Assembly: GCA_030272585.1 (NCBI GenBank) | Contig: BSYQ01000002.1 | Location: 8,769,116-8,833,115, forward strand | Direction: 5' to 3' | Source: Bryopsis sp. KO-2023 | Lineage: Eukaryota > Chlorophyta > Ulvophyceae > Bryopsidales > Bryopsidaceae | DNA length: 64,000 nucleotides | In this document: piece by piece, positions 1-10,572 of the stretch | Layout: every line of letters begins with the position of its first letter | Position numbering within the stretch: the stretch's first letter is position 1 | Position numbers and translations under genes: made by a program | Notes under the pieces: generated by a model | The model's database searches: none | What the model was told of the DNA's origin: nothing | The model's input: the letters and a program-made list of their open reading frames with translations, nothing else

Positions 1-2
1 GA

Positions 3-3000
3 AAAGTACAGTCGATACTGCAAGAAGTGCCAGTGACTGAGTGTTCAGCTAAACGAATGATGCGTCATCTCAAAACAGAGACAGCATTCATGGTTGTAGT
101 GCAAGAATCTGAAGAGAAAGCTTTAGGCCAACATGAATTGCCTGACGCAATAGAGCGAACACAGCCATTCAACACTGAGGATGAGATTGGCAAACTTATT
201 CGTTCAGACACCCCTGCCGAAATTAAAAAGGTGGTAGAAACACACCGTGGTGTGTTCCCTCGTGATTTACCCCCAGGGATCCCTCCGAAGAGAAAAGGTC
301 ATGAGTTTAAGATAGACCTGGAGGATCCAACACCTATCCATCGTCCAATATACAAGCTTTCACCAGCAGAGCTGGATGAAGTGAAAGCACAAGTGGACTA
401 CCTTCTGGAACAGAAGAAAATCAAACCATCCGAGTCCCCTTGGGGCGCGCCAATCCTATTTGTACCGAAAAAGGATGGAGGCTTAAGGATGTGTGTGGAT
501 TACAGGTGGATCAATAAGGTGACGGTGAAAAACCGGTATCCTTTACCCCTGCCAGAAGAATTGATGGATAGAGTGTTCAAAGCCAAAGTGTTCTCAAAGT
601 TAGATCTGCGATCAGGCTACTGGCAATTTCCAGTAAGGCCATCTGATACAGATAAAACAGCGTTCCGCACGAGATACGGTCACTTCGAGTTTTTGGTAGC
701 GCCTTTTGGGCTAACCAATTGCCCAGCGCAATTCCAAACTCTAGTGCAAGACCTACTCGCAGAGTTTTTAGATGATTTTGTTGTTGTCTTTATCGATGAC
801 ATACTCATCTTCTCTGAAAATATGGAACAGCATGCCGAACACTTAGAGAAAGTCCTGTCGCGACTAGCAGAATATCAGCTTTTTGCTAAGGCAAGTAAAA
901 GTGAGCTGGCTGTCGCAACAGTAGACTATCTTGGCTACCGCATTAGCGGAAGTGGGTTAAAACCACAGGAACAAAAAGTGAAGGCAGTGAAGGAGTGGAA
1001 GGAACTACAGAGTGTTAGCGATGTACGTAGTTTCCTTGGAATGGTTTCATACTACAGGAAATTCATTCCCCAGTTTGCACATGTTGCTGGACCACTCCAT
1101 GACTTAGTGAAAAAAGACCATCCCTGGAGATGGGGACAGGTTGAGCGTGGCGCATTCAATGAACTGAAAAAGCGTCTAAGTCAAGCTCCCGTCCTTATTT
1201 TTCCAGATGCGTCACTGCCTTACACTGTGATCACTGATGCGTCGAATGAGGCCATCGGTGCCGTGTTAACACAGGATCACGGAGAGGGGCTACAGCCAAT
1301 AGCTTACCTCTCACGTAGATTCAAGCCTGCCGAGCTTAACTATGCACCATACGACAAAGAGTTGTGTGCAATATGTTATGCGATGGTGCAGTGGAGACAT
1401 TATCTAGAAGGTTGTGCGGGTGGAGTAACAGTGTTCACTGACCACCAACCTCTGACACATATTCTGTCGCAGAGGAACCTTTCTAGAACCCAAGCAAGAT
1501 GGCTTGAGGCGGGGTACCTGACTTCGATCAACCCCAAGATCTCCTATATCAAAGGCAAGGCTAATGTGTTAGCAGATGCTCTCTCCCGCAGTGTTCCTAA
1601 GCCCGTGGAAACTGCGATGAACATTTCCACTTGGCAAGTGCATCAAGCAAGCCAAGACGAGTGGAAACAAGCCCTCCAAGCTGATAACTCCTTGGTGAAG
1701 ATATTGCGGAAGCTTGAGAGTGGCGAGGAAGTTGAGGGATATTTCCTCAGAGAGGGAATACTCTGGACGGTCCCAAAGAGAGGATTAGTCGAGAAAGTGG
1801 TGGTTCCTAAAGGCCAGCGCAATAAGATTATGAAGGAGTGCCATGAGACACCTTCAGCAGGCCATACAGGACCAGCGCGAACAGGAGAAATCCTAGCGCG
1901 GCGATATTGGTGGAAGGGGTGGATGAATGAGTTGAAGGCATTTGTGCGCGAATGCCCTGTGTGCCAACAAATAAAGGCTGACACACAGAAGCCTATGGGC
2001 TTACTTCAACCCCTGCCAATACCTGAGCGGAAGTGGGAGCAGATTACCACTGACTTGGTGACAGATCTACCAGCATCCAATGGGTTTAGTGCTGTAGCTG
2101 TCTTTGTTGATAGACTTACCAAGTTTGTGCATTTCGCCCCATGTACTAAAGAGATTACCGCTGCAGGATACGCCCAACTTTTTATCGAACATGTTTACCG
2201 CAACCATGGCCTACCTAAAGTGATTGTGTCTGATAGAGACCCTCGCTTTACCAGCAAGTTCTGGCAGACGCTTTTTAAAGCTCTGGGTACAGAGATTCGT
2301 ATGAGTACAGCTTACCACCCTCAGACGGATGGGCAGAGTGAGGTTACCATACGTACTCTGGAAAATTTTCTAAGGCCATATGCTGAGAGGTATCCCCATA
2401 AGTGGGTTGAGTATTTACCTACAGCAGAGTTTGCAGCAAACAATGCAGTGAATGCGAGTACAGGGTTCGCACCTGCATACTTGATGTATGGGTACCATCC
2501 AGAAACACCAAACATTGGTGGGACGGCAACGCAATTTCAAGTGGAAGCAGTTAAGACTATGGTAGCACGGATGGCACAGGACTTAGATACCGCAAAAGCA
2601 TATTACTCTAGAGCACAACACAGAATGTGTGTGAGTGCAAACAAGAAGAGGAAAGATATTGCTTTTGAGAAAGGGGATAAAGTCCTGATAAAAAGCCGTT
2701 TTATTCCGTTGGCTGCTTTGAACAAAGTGAGTCCCAAACTGCGCCGTCGATTTGTGGGTCCCTTTGAAATTGTGGAGAAAATATCAAAGGTGGCTTACAG
2801 AGTTCAACTTCCGGAAACATGGCTCATTCACCCAGTGTTTCATGTTTCTAAGTTCAAGCGTTATCACGCCTCGAGTGATAACAGCAGGCAGATACAACCT
2901 CCAGAAGGAGAGTTGATTGGTAGCGAAGTAGAGTATGAGGTCGAAAATATCCTAAGGGCTAGAGGTAAACGCAATCGTGAATACCTAGTGCTGTGGAAAG

Positions 3001-3116
3001 GATACGATCTACTTGACGCTACTTGGGAACCTGAAGCTAATCTGGTTAACGCACCAGATATACTTCGCGCATTTAAAGAGAAAGAAAGAAAAGAGTTGCA
3101 AAAAGGAAGAGAATAG
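3..3116 (+). CDS. pol: Pol polyprotein of copy A (RT, RNase H, integrase, chromodomain), partial
   Basis: The reading frame enters from the left edge (codons start at base 3) and ends at TAG 3114-3116. By comparison with copy C about 209 residues are missing in front, including the protease motif. Visible are the RT core with FIDD, an RNase H domain (ITDAS, FTDH), the tether ending ADALSRS, the zinc-binding HHCC region of integrase with CPVC, the D,D(35)E catalytic triad, a GPF motif and a C-terminal chromodomain (EYLVLWKGY...ATWEPE). The chromodomain places it among chromoviruses, which in other members steer integration to modified chromatin. No stop or frameshift is visible in the part present. 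The protein acts in virus-like particles and then in the nucleus as the integration complex. Confidence 0.95.
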   Translation, partial: KVQSILQEVPVTECSAKRMMRHLKTETAFMVVVQESEEKALGQHELPDAIERTQPFNTEDEIGKLIRSDTPAEIKKVVETHRGVFPRDLPPGIPPKRKGHEFKIDLEDPTPIHRPIYKLSPAELDEVKAQVDYLLEQKKIKPSESPWGAPILFVPKKDGGLRMCVDYRWINKVTVKNRYPLPLPEELMDRVFKAKVFSKLDLRSGYWQFPVRPSDTDKTAFRTRYGHFEFLVAPFGLTNCPAQFQTLVQDLLAEFLDDFVVVFIDDILIFSENMEQHAEHLEKVLSRLAEYQLFAKASKSELAVATVDYLGYRISGSGLKPQEQKVKAVKEWKELQSVSDVRSFLGMVSYYRKFIPQFAHVAGPLHDLVKKDHPWRWGQVERGAFNELKKRLSQAPVLIFPDASLPYTVITDASNEAIGAVLTQDHGEGLQPIAYLSRRFKPAELNYAPYDKELCAICYAMVQWRHYLEGCAGGVTVFTDHQPLTHILSQRNLSRTQARWLEAGYLTSINPKISYIKGKANVLADALSRSVPKPVETAMNISTWQVHQASQDEWKQALQADNSLVKILRKLESGEEVEGYFLREGILWTVPKRGLVEKVVVPKGQRNKIMKECHETPSAGHTGPARTGEILARRYWWKGWMNELKAFVRECPVCQQIKADTQKPMGLLQPLPIPERKWEQITTDLVTDLPASNGFSAVAVFVDRLTKFVHFAPCTKEITAAGYAQLFIEHVYRNHGLPKVIVSDRDPRFTSKFWQTLFKALGTEIRMSTAYHPQTDGQSEVTIRTLENFLRPYAERYPHKWVEYLPTAEFAANNAVNASTGFAPAYLMYGYHPETPNIGGTATQFQVEAVKTMVARMAQDLDTAKAYYSRAQHRMCVSANKKRKDIAFEKGDKVLIKSRFIPLAALNKVSPKLRRRFVGPFEIVEKISKVAYRVQLPETWLIHPVFHVSKFKRYHASSDNSRQIQPPEGELIGSEVEYEVENILRARGKRNREYLVLWKGYDLLDATWEPEANLVNAPDILRAFKEKERKELQKGRE

Positions 3117-3442
3117 GGAAACAGAGTGTTTGATGGCTAAGGTGGAACTCCTTATTGCAAGGGGGCGCGAAAAAGGATACCTTAGAAAAACTCTGTCGAC
3201 TTCCAAACCAACTCTTTAACTTTAATGCGTTAGGTGCCTAAGTTATTTGGCTGGCGCAGTAAGTGTAGCTTCAGTAGTACTTTAGAAACCGGGCAAACGA
3301 TGTCACATTCGAGATAGTGTGGTTGTTCCGAGAAAACCCCTATCAAGTGACGTGTTGAGGTGGTCTTGACGAGACTCCAACCGAGCAAAACGTTGGTGTC
3401 TCACCCCAATAACTCAACGAGGAAAGTGTACGAGTCACCCAG

Positions 3443-3452
3443 CCTTATAAGC
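3443..3452 (+). promoter_or_regulatory. TATA-like box upstream of ORF3 (copy A)
   Basis: CTTATAAGCG lies about 120 bp before the ORF3 start in a 450-bp spacer after pol. Position and sequence suit a core promoter, so ORF3 could have its own transcript instead of a spliced one. Inferred from sequence only. Confidence 0.35.
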
Positions 3453-3566
3453 GCAGCCCTCGAACCATTTTGCCCTAGTGTTTGTGTAAACGGAGCGAGC
3501 TCCTGAGTAAAAAAAGAGTCTAAAGACGCACAAACCGTTGTTATTTCTTTCTTTCCGACGAACATA

Positions 3567-5381
3567 ATGGCTGCCGACACACCCGCCGCAATTATTGCGA
3601 GGTTGGAAGCGGAGGTAGCTCAAAAAGAAGAGGAGCTGCAGCACTTTACGTCGACCGCAGAGGAAGTGCTGCAGAACAATGAGGCCTTAACCCGGCAGCT
3701 CACAGAGTTGAGTGACCGGACGAAAGCAGCTGAGGCTGCGAAGGAGGCAGCGGAAAAAGCCAAGGATAAGGCGGAGGCGGAAAAGAAAGAAGCGGAGGAC
3801 AAGACTAAGGTCTTGGAAGAAAAATTGGAAGCCATGAAGCTGAAGAAGCAGCGGTTCCAATCTCACATGATGGCTAACCATCGTGAGAATGACCTCCGCA
3901 AGCAAGCTCTCGGGGGAATGGTGGATCGATTTACCGCGGTAGAGGAAACGCTGCAGCGAGCTGTAGCAACCGCGTGGAGTGCAGCAGCCAACAACCTTGA
4001 GAAGGAATTGGCAGAACAAGAGCTGCAGATCGATTTGCTGGGAGAGTCCCTCAGAGACGGCTCTGAAAAACTTCAAGTGCAGAGCGAAACAACGGACAAG
4101 ATGCTGCGTTTGAACCCGCCGGTACCAGCACCACGGGTACGCGAAGAACTGGATCGCCAAGTCCAAGTTCTGTTGTCAAACGCAACACTTGATCTGGAAC
4201 CGTCCAAGGACGATGATGCGGGAGGCTCAAGCAAGGGCCAGGGGAAAGGGAAAAACAAACGTCCAAGCTCGCCGTGTAGGGATGAAGATCCACACGGAAA
4301 GAGAAGGCGAGAGGACGGTGACGATGAAGGTGGTGAGCCACCGAGGGATCGTATGCCTGGAGATGCAGCAAGAGCCAACTTGTTACTCAAGTTAAAGGCT
4401 GCCGCATTAAAAACTCCAGCACCCTCACAACCAGCGCCAACAGTTCAGACTCCCGGAGATGAGGCTACCGCAATAGCACCGGGGGAGGACTTATTCGACA
4501 TGAGAGAGGAGGAGCTTTTGGACTTGGATTTTAACGAAGAAATTGACTTCGGCAGTCCACCTCCTAGGCTCGAAGGTCCTAGTTCTGAACTGGAGGACGG
4601 GGAAATAAGGAATGATGAAGGGCCAAGCCAGGTGACAGAGGTTCAGCGTGCGGTCCATCCACCGTTGGAGTTAGCTCCAACAGAAGCAGCACTTCGGGCT
4701 TTCCGAGAAAAGGTTAAGCTCAGAAGACTAAAGGCGGCTGCTCAAGACAAAGTGGATGCTGCACCCAGCGAAGTGAACCTGTCACGGGAGGATATCGAGG
4801 AGGCTTGCAACCCCATCACTGCGTCAGAGAAATGGCCGAAGGTCCAATATACTAACCCCAGGGACCGAGCCTTGCAAAATTACCGCGGCAACCGGCACTT
4901 TCACGAGTTGCCCATGTGCATTTGGTGCGGGAGAAGCCCAATGCAAGCAAGTGCTCAGCGGCTGACGCAGAAGAAGTATTCCGTCCTTCCTTGTGGGTAT
5001 CACCTCGTGTGTGATGCTCATTGGTTGGCATACTCGATGCTGGGGCGCATCGTCACGGCGGTCCAAAAAGTCGCGGAAGTGGACAACAAGTCCATCGCCA
5101 CCGTCTCCCCATTCTCTCTACCTGCCCATATGTTGAAGCTGACACGCTCGACGTTCAAAGAAATCCCTCCATTCCCGGCTGAGCACGAGAAGTTGCCACA
5201 CTGCAACATGTGTGTGAAGCGGCAGCTCAAGGTGTCCGGCATCACAAGGGATCTGCCATTCCTTAAGTCCAAGAGGGTGGCTGCCGCATTTGATCCCTGT
5301 GTCCGGTATCGTGCAGTGCAGCAAGCGCATGCGCGGGAGCAGCGTGCTATTCAGCAAGCGCAAGCGCAGGAACAGCGTTAA
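3567..5381 (+). CDS. ORF3: coiled-coil plus Cys/His-rich protein encoded 3' of pol
   Basis: A 604-residue ORF sits where env would be in a retrovirus, but there is no signal peptide or membrane segment, so it is not an envelope. Residues 8 to about 200 are an Ala/Glu/Lys-rich coiled coil; about 215-270 are charged with a possible nuclear signal (KRRRED); 300-350 are acidic. A Cys/His module follows: CIWC near residue 452, PCGYHLVCDAHW near 474-485 and HCNMC near 545, a spacing that could bind two zinc ions. The tail repeats QQAHAREQRA. The ATG at 3567 is used in copy C too. Function unknown; nucleic-acid binding or particle assembly is a guess. Copy C carries it with a stop codon and copy B has deleted it, so it may be dispensable for mobility. 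Confidence 0.8.
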   Translation: MAADTPAAIIARLEAEVAQKEEELQHFTSTAEEVLQNNEALTRQLTELSDRTKAAEAAKEAAEKAKDKAEAEKKEAEDKTKVLEEKLEAMKLKKQRFQSHMMANHRENDLRKQALGGMVDRFTAVEETLQRAVATAWSAAANNLEKELAEQELQIDLLGESLRDGSEKLQVQSETTDKMLRLNPPVPAPRVREELDRQVQVLLSNATLDLEPSKDDDAGGSSKGQGKGKNKRPSSPCRDEDPHGKRRREDGDDEGGEPPRDRMPGDAARANLLLKLKAAALKTPAPSQPAPTVQTPGDEATAIAPGEDLFDMREEELLDLDFNEEIDFGSPPPRLEGPSSELEDGEIRNDEGPSQVTEVQRAVHPPLELAPTEAALRAFREKVKLRRLKAAAQDKVDAAPSEVNLSREDIEEACNPITASEKWPKVQYTNPRDRALQNYRGNRHFHELPMCIWCGRSPMQASAQRLTQKKYSVLPCGYHLVCDAHWLAYSMLGRIVTAVQKVAEVDNKSIATVSPFSLPAHMLKLTRSTFKEIPPFPAEHEKLPHCNMCVKRQLKVSGITRDLPFLKSKRVAAAFDPCVRYRAVQQAHAREQRAIQQAQAQEQR

Positions 5382-5562
5382 GGAGGAGGGAAAAGGAGTT
5401 ATCGTCGACCAAGTGTGTGCGTGCCGCAGCTGTCAGAGACGTCAGAGCAAGAGACAGGTCCAAGACAGTTGGGTGTGGGTATGGGAGTGGGTGAGTTTTG
5501 TGTTTGTGTTTTTGTGTTTTTGTTTTTCTTTGTGTTTTGGTGTGCGTGGGCGCCCACTTTTT

Positions 5563-5575
5563 GCGGGGGGGGCGT
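5563..5575 (+). other. Polypurine tract before the 3' LTR (copy A)
   Basis: A G-run (GCGGGGGGGGCG) ends directly before the LTR start TGTTAG. This is the usual place and composition for the plus-strand primer of LTR elements. The same tract precedes the 3' LTRs of B and C. Confidence 0.6.
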
Positions 5576-5576
5576 A

Positions 5577-5996
5577 TGTTAGTCTTTTAGCGCTATACGA
5601 GGTAGTTTGGGATAGAGCCGAGGGTGGCTGACGCATGTGGGTTCGCGAGTAAGACAGATTAGACCCAGAGTTTGGGGCATGCGTCAGCGTACTACACTTA
5701 GGGGTACTTAAGAGGCCCACTCGTTGTTTTGACATTCACTTTACTTTGTAAGAACTCGGGATTCGTGGGATTGGTGTGTTCCCGCTTGTGTGTGTGTTTG
5801 TGTGTGTGTGTGTTAAGTGTTTGCCTGACGCAATCACTTCCCAACCCAAGTGCTCTAGTAGCGTTCACAACCGCGCTAGCTAGAGAGTTGTCTAAACCAA
5901 CAAACCCCACAAGTATACTTGCGTTAGCCAGCAAGTTATCACGAATCCAATCAACACAGCCGACCACTATTGCGTCACCCACAAGCTTCACTATCA
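5577..5996 (+). repeat. 3' LTR of copy A
   Basis: The repeat starts TGTTAGTC and ends CACTATCA, with canonical TG...CA ends. It matches LTRs at 12371-12793, 23292-23714, 28434-28859 and 38113-38538. It contains a (GT)n run of variable length. Compared with both LTRs of copy C it lacks 6 bp after GACATTC, so A and C are not quite identical. Confidence 0.95.
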
Positions 5997-6111
5997 GCTG
6001 CTCAGCCCTGAGTTATGTGTTTTGGAGTCTTAAGGGTTGGAATTTCCAACTTGGAAATGATTCATAAATGTTAAGACACTTTTGAAGTTCTGAAATCTTG
6101 TTTACATCTCC

Positions 6112-6300
6112 AGAAAAAACAGGCCAGATCATATCCAAAAAAAAAACAGGCCAAATCATATCAACAAAAAAAACAGGCCAGATCATATCAAAAAAAAAAA
6201 CAGGCTAGATCATATCAAAAAAAAAACATCATATCAAAAAAAACACAACATATCAAAAAAAACACAACATATAAAAAAAAAACAGGTCAGCAGAACATAT
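6112..6300. repeat. A-rich minisatellite (unit with AACAGGCCAGATCATATC)
   Basis: Several copies of a roughly 26-bp unit, with A-runs between ACAGGCC and GATCATATC, degenerate to the right. It lies between the transposase stop and the Ty3 insertion. The mirror copy is at 28131-28321. Confidence 0.8.
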
Positions 6301-6364
6301 CAGAACATGTATACCCAGCACCCACCCATCCAAGAAGAACCTAGGCAAAACAGGACAGAACAGA

Positions 6365-8800
6365 TCATTCACTGAGCATATGCAGATTGTCCCGGATCAA
6401 GGTCAGATCCCGCACTTTGGACACCTCCATCTGCCTCCTGCGCTTGTTGAGCTGATGTCCATTCACACTGAACATCCGCTCAACAGATGCGCTGGAGGCA
6501 GGGATGCAAAGGTATTCCGCAGCCAGCGCCGAAACTGTTGGGAACACAATTTGGTGTACCCTCCACCAATCCAGAACAGATGCAGTACTTTGAATCACTC
6601 TTCTCACCCCACAAAATCTGTTCCACTCCTCAGACAAAGAACCGCCCGGACCAGAAGGAGGAGGACACACACTCAGCCAGTCCCGTTCTGGATTCTCATT
6701 TTTCTTTTTTTTCCTTCGATCTCCTCGTTCGCGGTGAGGGGGAACTGTTGGGTTGTTTTCTGATCTGCCCTAGTATTCCTCCATCAGGTGCACGCACTCC
6801 TTCAGCACATCTGCAACCCACTGATCAGGCCTGGGATATTGGTGCACCAGTTTTGGAAAGGCTCCCCGGGATCCCCACAGATACCGAGTCAGCTCAGGGT
6901 CGTCCAGTGCCAGGCGGGTCGGATCCAGATGCTGCATGCACCCCACTGCCAGGAGCCATTCGGGGTCATCGAATTCCTTGTCCATGAAGGTGCGGAGTTT
7001 GTCCCGAAAGGCTGTCACATTTTGATCCTGAAACACCATGGCGTCTACCGCAGCACTGATCCGGGCCATGAGCATCAGAACGGCACTGCCCGTAACCTTT
7101 TTTTCTGCCTCCAATACTTTCGTGGCTTCCTTGTATGGCTTCAGAGTGTGGTACAATTCCAGCAGGGTACTCCAGTCTTCAGAGCTGAGCATGTATTGGG
7201 GGGGAAGGAGTACAAGGAGCTTGATCAAATCAGGTTTCAGGATCAGAAACCGATGTATCATATACCAGGTTGAATTCCAGCGGGTCTCCACTTCCAAGGT
7301 CAATCTCAGCACTTTCTGTGATCTCCGAACAGGTCCAGGGCAGTCGACAGGTTCCTCCACATCATCCAGATCGTCGGGACAAGGTTCTTCATCGCTTGAA
7401 TACATCCGGTCAGGTGCTATTTGGTCAGCTTGCTCCTGACTCAGGTCTTCGTTCTCATTAGCCTCCTCTTCTGGAGCATCCACAATCTGAACCTCCTCCT
7501 CTAAATCTACAGGCAGGGTCTGATCAACCATGCTGATGCCTACCCCTGAGGCACCCGTCGATGAAGCGATCTGATCAGCCACCAATTGGCGGGCAGCCTG
7601 GGCACGTTGTGCTTCCTGTTCAGCTCGTTCTTTCCCCACCCGATTGATCTGAAACTCCTTCAGCTTTTCCCAATGAGTGGAGGCACCCATGACGGTCCTG
7701 CAGATGTCGTGTACCCTGGTCACTAAATTGCTCAGATCAGTTGGGGCGTGCTTGAAGGCTTTCTTGACACCGAGGTTGATCCGATGGGTTCCGCATCCGT
7801 GCCAGTCGTACAGATTCTCCTGCTCGCAAGCGAGACCCATCCTGGCCTCATGATCTGTGACTATGCTGGCCCGATACTGATCCAGATTGAACTCCTTCCT
7901 GATTTCGTTCATTTTTTGGCAGATCATCTTAGCAGTTGCAGTTCCGTTCATCTCCCAGGTGCCGAGGCTGATCCGCTTCAGTTCGAACATGTCCCGTTCC
8001 AGATCCCGGTGGATATACACGGCGCCCATGGCAAGCCAGTGCTTGTGTTGCTGGGACCACCCGTCAGCAACAAAACAGGGTCTAAATCTGGTCAGATTCA
8101 GTTCCTGCAACTTCTTCCTCAGATCCTTGGCAGCCTGACCAACACAATGGGACATGGATTTGGCCGACAGAGCCGGAGCAGATGCGTTCAGTTGGCTGCA
8201 GAGTTTGCGAAAGTGGTCGTCTTCCACGATTCTGAACGGTGCCCCAGTACTGACCACAAAGCACATCACCTTGTCCCGATACTGTTTGAACTCCCGGGAA
8301 GTGGCCCCCCATTTTGAGACGTATGTCAGGGTTTTTTGCTTCCCAAACGATATGATCTTTTCCCCCTGTCGGCTCCGTTTCTGATTCCTTTCCTCATGCT
8401 CTACAACTTGTGCTCGATAAACATCGAATCCAACACTAACAGCCAGGTCCAGTTCAGTGCTGCTTCTGATACCATGTTTGGCTGCATGGTTGACAAGTGG
8501 GATCCTGCCACCCTTGATATATACAAGGTTGTCACCACAGATTCTGCATGATACAACAGTCTTGTTACGTTGATCCTTGAACAGCATCAGCTTTCCAGCT
8601 TCATTTGTCACAAACATCGGATCAACCCAGGTATTACCCTGCTTCCCACCATCTGGATTCACATCTGCAATCAGCAGTGTCTCAATTGTACCAGATCCTA
8701 TCACTGCAGGGCAGCACAAACACTTCACCCACCCCCCTAGCTGAGTCAGTTGCACAAGGCAGTCACCTCCAGTGACCAGGTTGAAAACAAAGCAACACAC
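6365..8800 (-). pseudogene. hAT-1 transposase (copy 1), split by one in-frame stop
   Basis: A 676-residue frame (8800 down to the TAG complement at 6770-6772) is followed in the same frame, with no other stop, by 134 more residues ending at 6365. The first part has a BED-type zinc finger (CRIC at 85-88, H105, H109), the catalytic-fold motifs FVADGWS (D246) and TDHEAR (D316), CGTHRINL and TRWNSTW (508). An acidic insert spans about 390-490. The second part is the hAT dimerisation domain, with ASSASVERMFS and KVRDLTLIRDNL. The TAG is shared with copy 2, so it is ancestral to both: either an inactive family, readthrough, or a short unseen intron. The first ATG is near residue 62, and an upstream exon starting near 9009 is possible. 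Nearly identical to 25630-28065. Confidence 0.85.
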
Positions 8801-9139
8801 CAGCTCAGAAATTGGAGTAACGCACTGTTTTCGGGGTCGGACGTTCGCCCTGAGCCCTGTTGCTCCACGGATGGAACACTGCCCTCAGGACGACTTCCCA
8901 AACCCTCCGCAGATCCGGTTCCAGATCCACTCCGCCTCTGTGGTCCGAAGATACGGTGCAGCTGTTTTGGGGCAGTAACGCGCGCTTTTCCCTTTCCATG
9001 CCGAACCATTTTCCACGTCGCGAGTGGCCACGAGGTGACCTGAGCAGTATAAGGTGTTGATGGGAACAGAATCCGTGTACGAACAGACCGTGAGTAACCA
9101 CCGGCGCCAAGCATGACCAGATGCGGCTACGTAACGAGG

Positions 9140-9466
9140 GGCCGATCATAATCGGCCTTGCGCCGATCATAATCGGCGCGAACCGACTTTGAACGGCGCA
9201 ACCGATCACGACCACGATCACGATCAAGCGCCTCGCCCGGTCGGCGCTTGATCGGCCGATGTCGAACGGTGTGATCGTGATCGGCCGTTCATAGTCGGCC
9301 GATTTCATCGGTCAGCCGATCAGAATGGTGATCGGCCGATCTCCATCGATGATCGGCCAAACCGATTTGATCGGCGATCGATCTGATCGGGAAAACCCGA
9401 TCACGATTTGATCGGTCGGACCGATCAATCCGTGACCGATTAGATCGTGATCGGATCCATAGTATG
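9140..9466. repeat. GATCGG-rich subterminal region of hAT-1 copy 1
   Basis: About 330 bp are packed with CGATCA, TGATCG and GATCGGCC in both orientations up to the terminal repeat. hAT elements typically carry subterminal arrays of short transposase-binding motifs; that role is inferred. Confidence 0.7.
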
Positions 9467-10572
9467 GTGAGTGTAGTGTCAAAGAAAAAAGACGACAAGG
9501 AACGGGCAATATAAGCACTGGAAACAAGGGAAGGTACATCAAAGAGAGCAGGAGTATTCAGTGGTGTAAGAGCAAGGGTCAGGAACTTTCGAAATTTCTG
9601 TTGTGGAGAGATGTTATTTTGCAGGAAGAAAGAAAAGGTGGAATTACCGAAACTGTCGAATAGTTCGCCTGTTTTTCGTTTGTAGGCGTCGATGAGAAAA
9701 ACGAAAAGCTCCTGAGCTGTAGGCACTGTTGTCGAAGTATTGACGAAGGTAATTGGCTCTCCGAGGACATGTAGCACTGGCTGCAGCTCCGTGTTCGAAA
9801 GGATGGTAAGTTGAAAAGATCCAGATTGGGAGAGGAGAGTAAAATTCTGGACAGCTTTGATAGCTCTGAAAAGAGTCCAGGTGAGCTTTCGAAAATCATC
9901 GGAGATACGGTCCATTGTAAGTTTCCCTAGTTTTTTCACTGTTTCTGAAGGCACAGGCGGCACAAATTCAGGGTTAAAGACACCGAAGCAATCGTCAGGT
10001 ATAGTGGGGTCGTAACGTAACAAGGGGGCGGAATAGGAAGAGTCAATGGCGTTCTGGACGGTAGATGGTGCAGCAGGAGTGGAGGAAGTCGTTTGTTCAG
10101 GCAGTGGGAAGATGTGTTTATAAACACGTTCAAGTCTGAGGCGGCCTTCTCCTTGCGATAAAAACTCAGTGACTGGCTGTGTACCTAGGCGAGTTTTAGT
10201 GGTCGACAGATTGTTAGACAGCAGGTCAGTAAATTCATCAGGAAAAGGAAGAATGTGTTGGAAGTATTCAGCCAGGGAGGTGTGGTGATCTGTAAGTGGA
10301 CGAAGTTTCCAGGAAAAATCTATGAACATCATCTGATTGGGGGTCAGTTCATGGTAAGGGACCAGATTGTTCAGTTCGGGAGTAGAATCTTGTACTAGAA
10401 CATAGGAAAGCTGGTCAGGGGAAAGGGAAAAAGTCCTGGGGGAAGATAACAAGTTATCAGCGAGTATCAAAAAGGCAGTGTTTTTAGTCGACTCATCCAG
10501 AGAGGACCAGTTGTCTTTTAACACAGGGGAGGTATCAAATAGTTTTTGACAAAACAGATTTAAGAAATCCAT
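9467..10572 (-). pseudogene. Unknown ORF truncated by hAT-1 insertion
   Basis: From an ATG at 10572 an open frame of about 366 residues runs leftward and then passes into hAT-1 terminal sequence at 9466, where the translation becomes Arg/Asp/Ser-rich (GATC repeats). The native C terminus is missing. The protein is soluble-looking, rich in Ser, Thr, Leu and Pro, with no motif I recognise. It could be a gag-like protein of another element or a host gene. A T-rich tract on the coding strand continues upstream (10.6-11.3 kb) and might hold an intron. Confidence 0.5.

Larger units (their letters stand above)
1..5996 (+). mobile_element. Ty3/gypsy chromovirus copy A, 3' part
   Basis: This is the 3' part of an LTR retrotransposon; gag and the 5' LTR lie left of the window. 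Visible in order are most of pol, a spacer with a TATA-like box, a third ORF, a G-rich polypurine tract and the 3' LTR. It is almost identical to copy C. The base after the LTR begins hAT-1 sequence, and the flank starting GCTGC is the same one seen beside copy C, so A and C occupy the same site in two hAT-1 copies. The 5-bp target duplication cannot be checked because the left end is missing. Confidence 0.93.
5997..9466 (-). mobile_element. hAT-1 copy 1 (part right of Ty3 copy A)
   Basis: This is the inverted counterpart of 24964-28433. The right end at 9466 is the same 13-bp terminus (GATCCATAGTATG) that bounds the complete copy. It is followed by GTGAGTGT, the expected 8-bp duplication, whose partner lies outside the window. 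The element carries the transposase gene on the minus strand, an A-rich minisatellite and a GATC-rich subterminal region. Ty3 copy A interrupts it at the same base as copy C interrupts copy 2. Confidence 0.88.

Noticed and set aside
4051-4390. Antisense frames of about 105 codons inside ORF3
   Set aside because: Shadows of a biased coding sequence; repeated in copy C only because the DNA is nearly identical.
1-5996. Envelope gene making copy A an errantivirus-like element
   Set aside because: ORF3 has no signal peptide, transmembrane helix or fusion motif, and pol ends in a chromodomain.
5442-6067. Frames of about 100-113 codons over the LTR and its upstream region
   Set aside because: They lie over the LTR and GT-rich tracts and recur with each LTR; there is no independent support.
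7748-8317. 189-codon frame opposite the hAT-1 transposase (also at 26113-26682)
   Set aside because: An antisense shadow of the conserved transposase coding sequence.
9289-9466. C-terminal tail of the unknown ORF (Arg/Asp/Ser-rich)
   Set aside because: It is translation of the hAT-1 subterminal GATC repeats; the same peptide arises at 24947-25141 from the other copy.
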